From JBDHUW01 sp964642385 (GTDB lineage Bacteria; Patescibacteriota; Gracilibacteria; Absconditabacterales; Absconditicoccaceae): a stretch of 64,000 nucleotides of DNA. The stretch spans positions 1 to 64,000 of the forward strand of contig CAZXON010000002.1 of the NCBI GenBank assembly GCA_964642385.1. Reading direction: 5' to 3'. Of the stretch, positions 62,950-64,000 are shown piece after piece. The number at the start of each line of letters is the position of its first letter. The first letter of the stretch is position 1. A model generated the notes under the pieces. It was not told the origin of the DNA. It did not search any database and saw only the letters and a program-made list of their open reading frames with translations. Both the position numbers and the translations under genes were made by a program.

Positions 62950-63645
62950 ATGATTTTACAAATAGACCCATCGTGGAAATCCCTGTTGCAAAATGAGTTT
63001 GAAAAGCCGTATTTTGCAGTAATTAAAGAAAAATTAGATCAAGAAAAAAAACAAAATTATGTTGTCTATCCTGCTGAACCTTTATGGTTTAATGCTTTTT
63101 CTGCTACATCATTTGACCAACTAAAGGTTGTGATACTATGACAAGATCCATATCATGGTGCAGGTCAAGCAATGGGGTTGTCTTTTAGTGTGCCTACTTG
63201 AGTACCTTTACCGCCATCTTTGAAAAATATTTATAAAGAGTTACAAGATGATCTTGGGCATCCTGTTCCATCCAGTTGAGATCTTACAAAATGGTCACAA
63301 GAAGAAGGAGTTTTGCTTTTGAATGCTTTTTTAACTGTACGCGCTTGAGTCCCTTCATCACATCAATGATTCGGACGAGAAATTTTCACAGATACTGTGA
63401 TTCGTTTCATCTCAGAAAAAAAAGAGCATGTGGTTTTTATGTTGTGGGGCAATTTTGCAAAAAGCAAAAAATCATTGATTGATACGAAAAAACATTTGGT
63501 TTTGGAAGCAGCTCATCCATCTCCATTTTCAGCATACAATGGTTTTTTCGGTTGTAAACACTTCTCTAGAACTAATCAATACTTGCAAGATAATTGAATA
63601 CAACCTGTAGATTGGAAAATATCTTCACCCAATAGATTATTGTAA
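62950..63645 (+). CDS. ung: Uracil-DNA glycosylase
   Basis: A 231-residue family 1 UDG that removes uracil from DNA. Catalytic motif VILGQDPYHGAGQAMGLSFS near residue 65 (its first Gly is TGA), VPLPPSLKNIYKEL, LLLNAFLTVRAGVPSSHQGF, VVFMLWGNFAKSK and the HPSPFSAYNGFFG leucine-loop region. Length and motif order match E. coli Ung. Confidence 0.96.
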
Positions 63646-63676
63646 AAATCATTTTATGTGTTAATTATTTTTTTTT

Positions 63677-64000
63677 ATGCAACTTTTTATTACGCCATTT
63701 GCCAAATCAGACTCAGAGAAAAGAAACATCTGAGATGAAATTTTTTTGTATGAAGAAAGAGTAGTTGATCAAGTGAAGCGTGTTTTACGTGGGAAAAATG
63801 GTATGCAATTTTTCATGCAACATCCTTGTTATGCGGCTACATTATTGACAAAAGGAGAAGTACAGTATAGATATTTGGTGGAGTTATTGGATATTCAAAA
63901 AAAATCCCTTGTCTGTAAGATCGTAAAAATCACAGAACACAAAAAATATAAAAACAATCACAAGCTTTGTGTTGCACTTCCAAATAAATTTGAAAAAGCA
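63677..64000 (+). CDS. RsmE-family 16S rRNA methyltransferase (partial, runs off the window)
   Basis: The first 108 codons of a protein starting MQLFITPFAKSDSEKRNIGD. The segment VVDQVKRVLRGKNGMQFFMQ resembles the PUA-like start of RsmE ('...H..rVLRl..Gd.i..fdg'), and CVALPNKFEKA at the edge fits the start of its SPOUT domain ('..al.K..k...'). RsmE methylates U1498 of 16S rRNA. The C-terminal SPOUT knot that would confirm this is outside the window. Confidence 0.55.

Overview
This window reads as a genome fragment of a Candidate Phyla Radiation bacterium of the Absconditabacteria (SR1) / Gracilibacteria group. Almost every gene contains in-frame TGA codons at positions where the family has glycine, for example in the enolase NGGAH motif, the ABC and SMC LSGG signatures, the UNG GQDPYHG motif and the response-regulator receiver domain. 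TAA and TAG are the only stops that make sense. This is genetic code 25 (UGA = Gly), so gene boundaries here were obtained by reading through TGA. The DNA is AT-rich and 33985-34084 is a 100-N assembly gap.

Housekeeping and envelope genes make up most of the window: enolase and pyruvate kinase (1.5-4.3 kb), polyprenyl diphosphate synthase and RadA (4.7-7.0 kb), secreted and membrane proteins, an ABC exporter and a PAP2 phosphatase (10.8-16.4 kb), a bifunctional RelA/SpoT enzyme (18.2-20.4 kb), topoisomerase I and an SbcC/Rad50-like ATPase (22.8-27.8 kb), a lipoprotein amidase plus lytic transglycosylase pair and a WecA/TagO-like transferase (28-31.5 kb), peroxiredoxin (34 kb), UvrA (38.8-42.4 kb), a two-component system with a D,D-carboxypeptidase (43.7-46.5 kb), DnaK behind two CIRCE-like operators (46.5-48.6 kb), a five-gene minus-strand membrane cluster (49.1-51.6 kb), YchF, a type IV pilin, a sigma-region-4/HARE-HTH protein, tRNA-Leu, and RNase J, thymidine kinase, uracil-DNA glycosylase and a partial RsmE at the right end.

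The most remarkable content is a set of diversity-generating retroelements (DGRs). DGR1 (7.5-10.6 kb) has a target gene with variable repeat VR1, an adenine-rich template repeat TR1, a reverse transcriptase and an Avd protein. A second target gene 9 kb downstream carries VR2, copied from the same TR1. DGR2 (31.7-33.9 kb) has its own target (VR3) and its own unrelated template (TR2), but an internal deletion has removed most of its reverse transcriptase and the start of its Avd. All VR/TR differences inside the three variable stretches fall on template adenines. The three target genes share a homologous promoter, and both TRs share a leader motif and an ACTGC end, which suggests that the intact DGR1 enzyme can serve DGR2. 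A fourth candidate target fuses a type IV pilin N-terminus to a FISUMP-type C-terminal domain (37.3-38.6 kb).

A second unusual feature is a family of about eleven intergenic elements of roughly 62 bp. Each has a small 6-7 bp hairpin with a 3-nt loop (often GAA) joined to a second hairpin whose closing stem is preceded by ATAGGA at a fixed spacing. The stems change in a compensatory way while ATAGGA and the spacing are kept. Larger interspersed palindromic repeats fill several other intergenic spaces.
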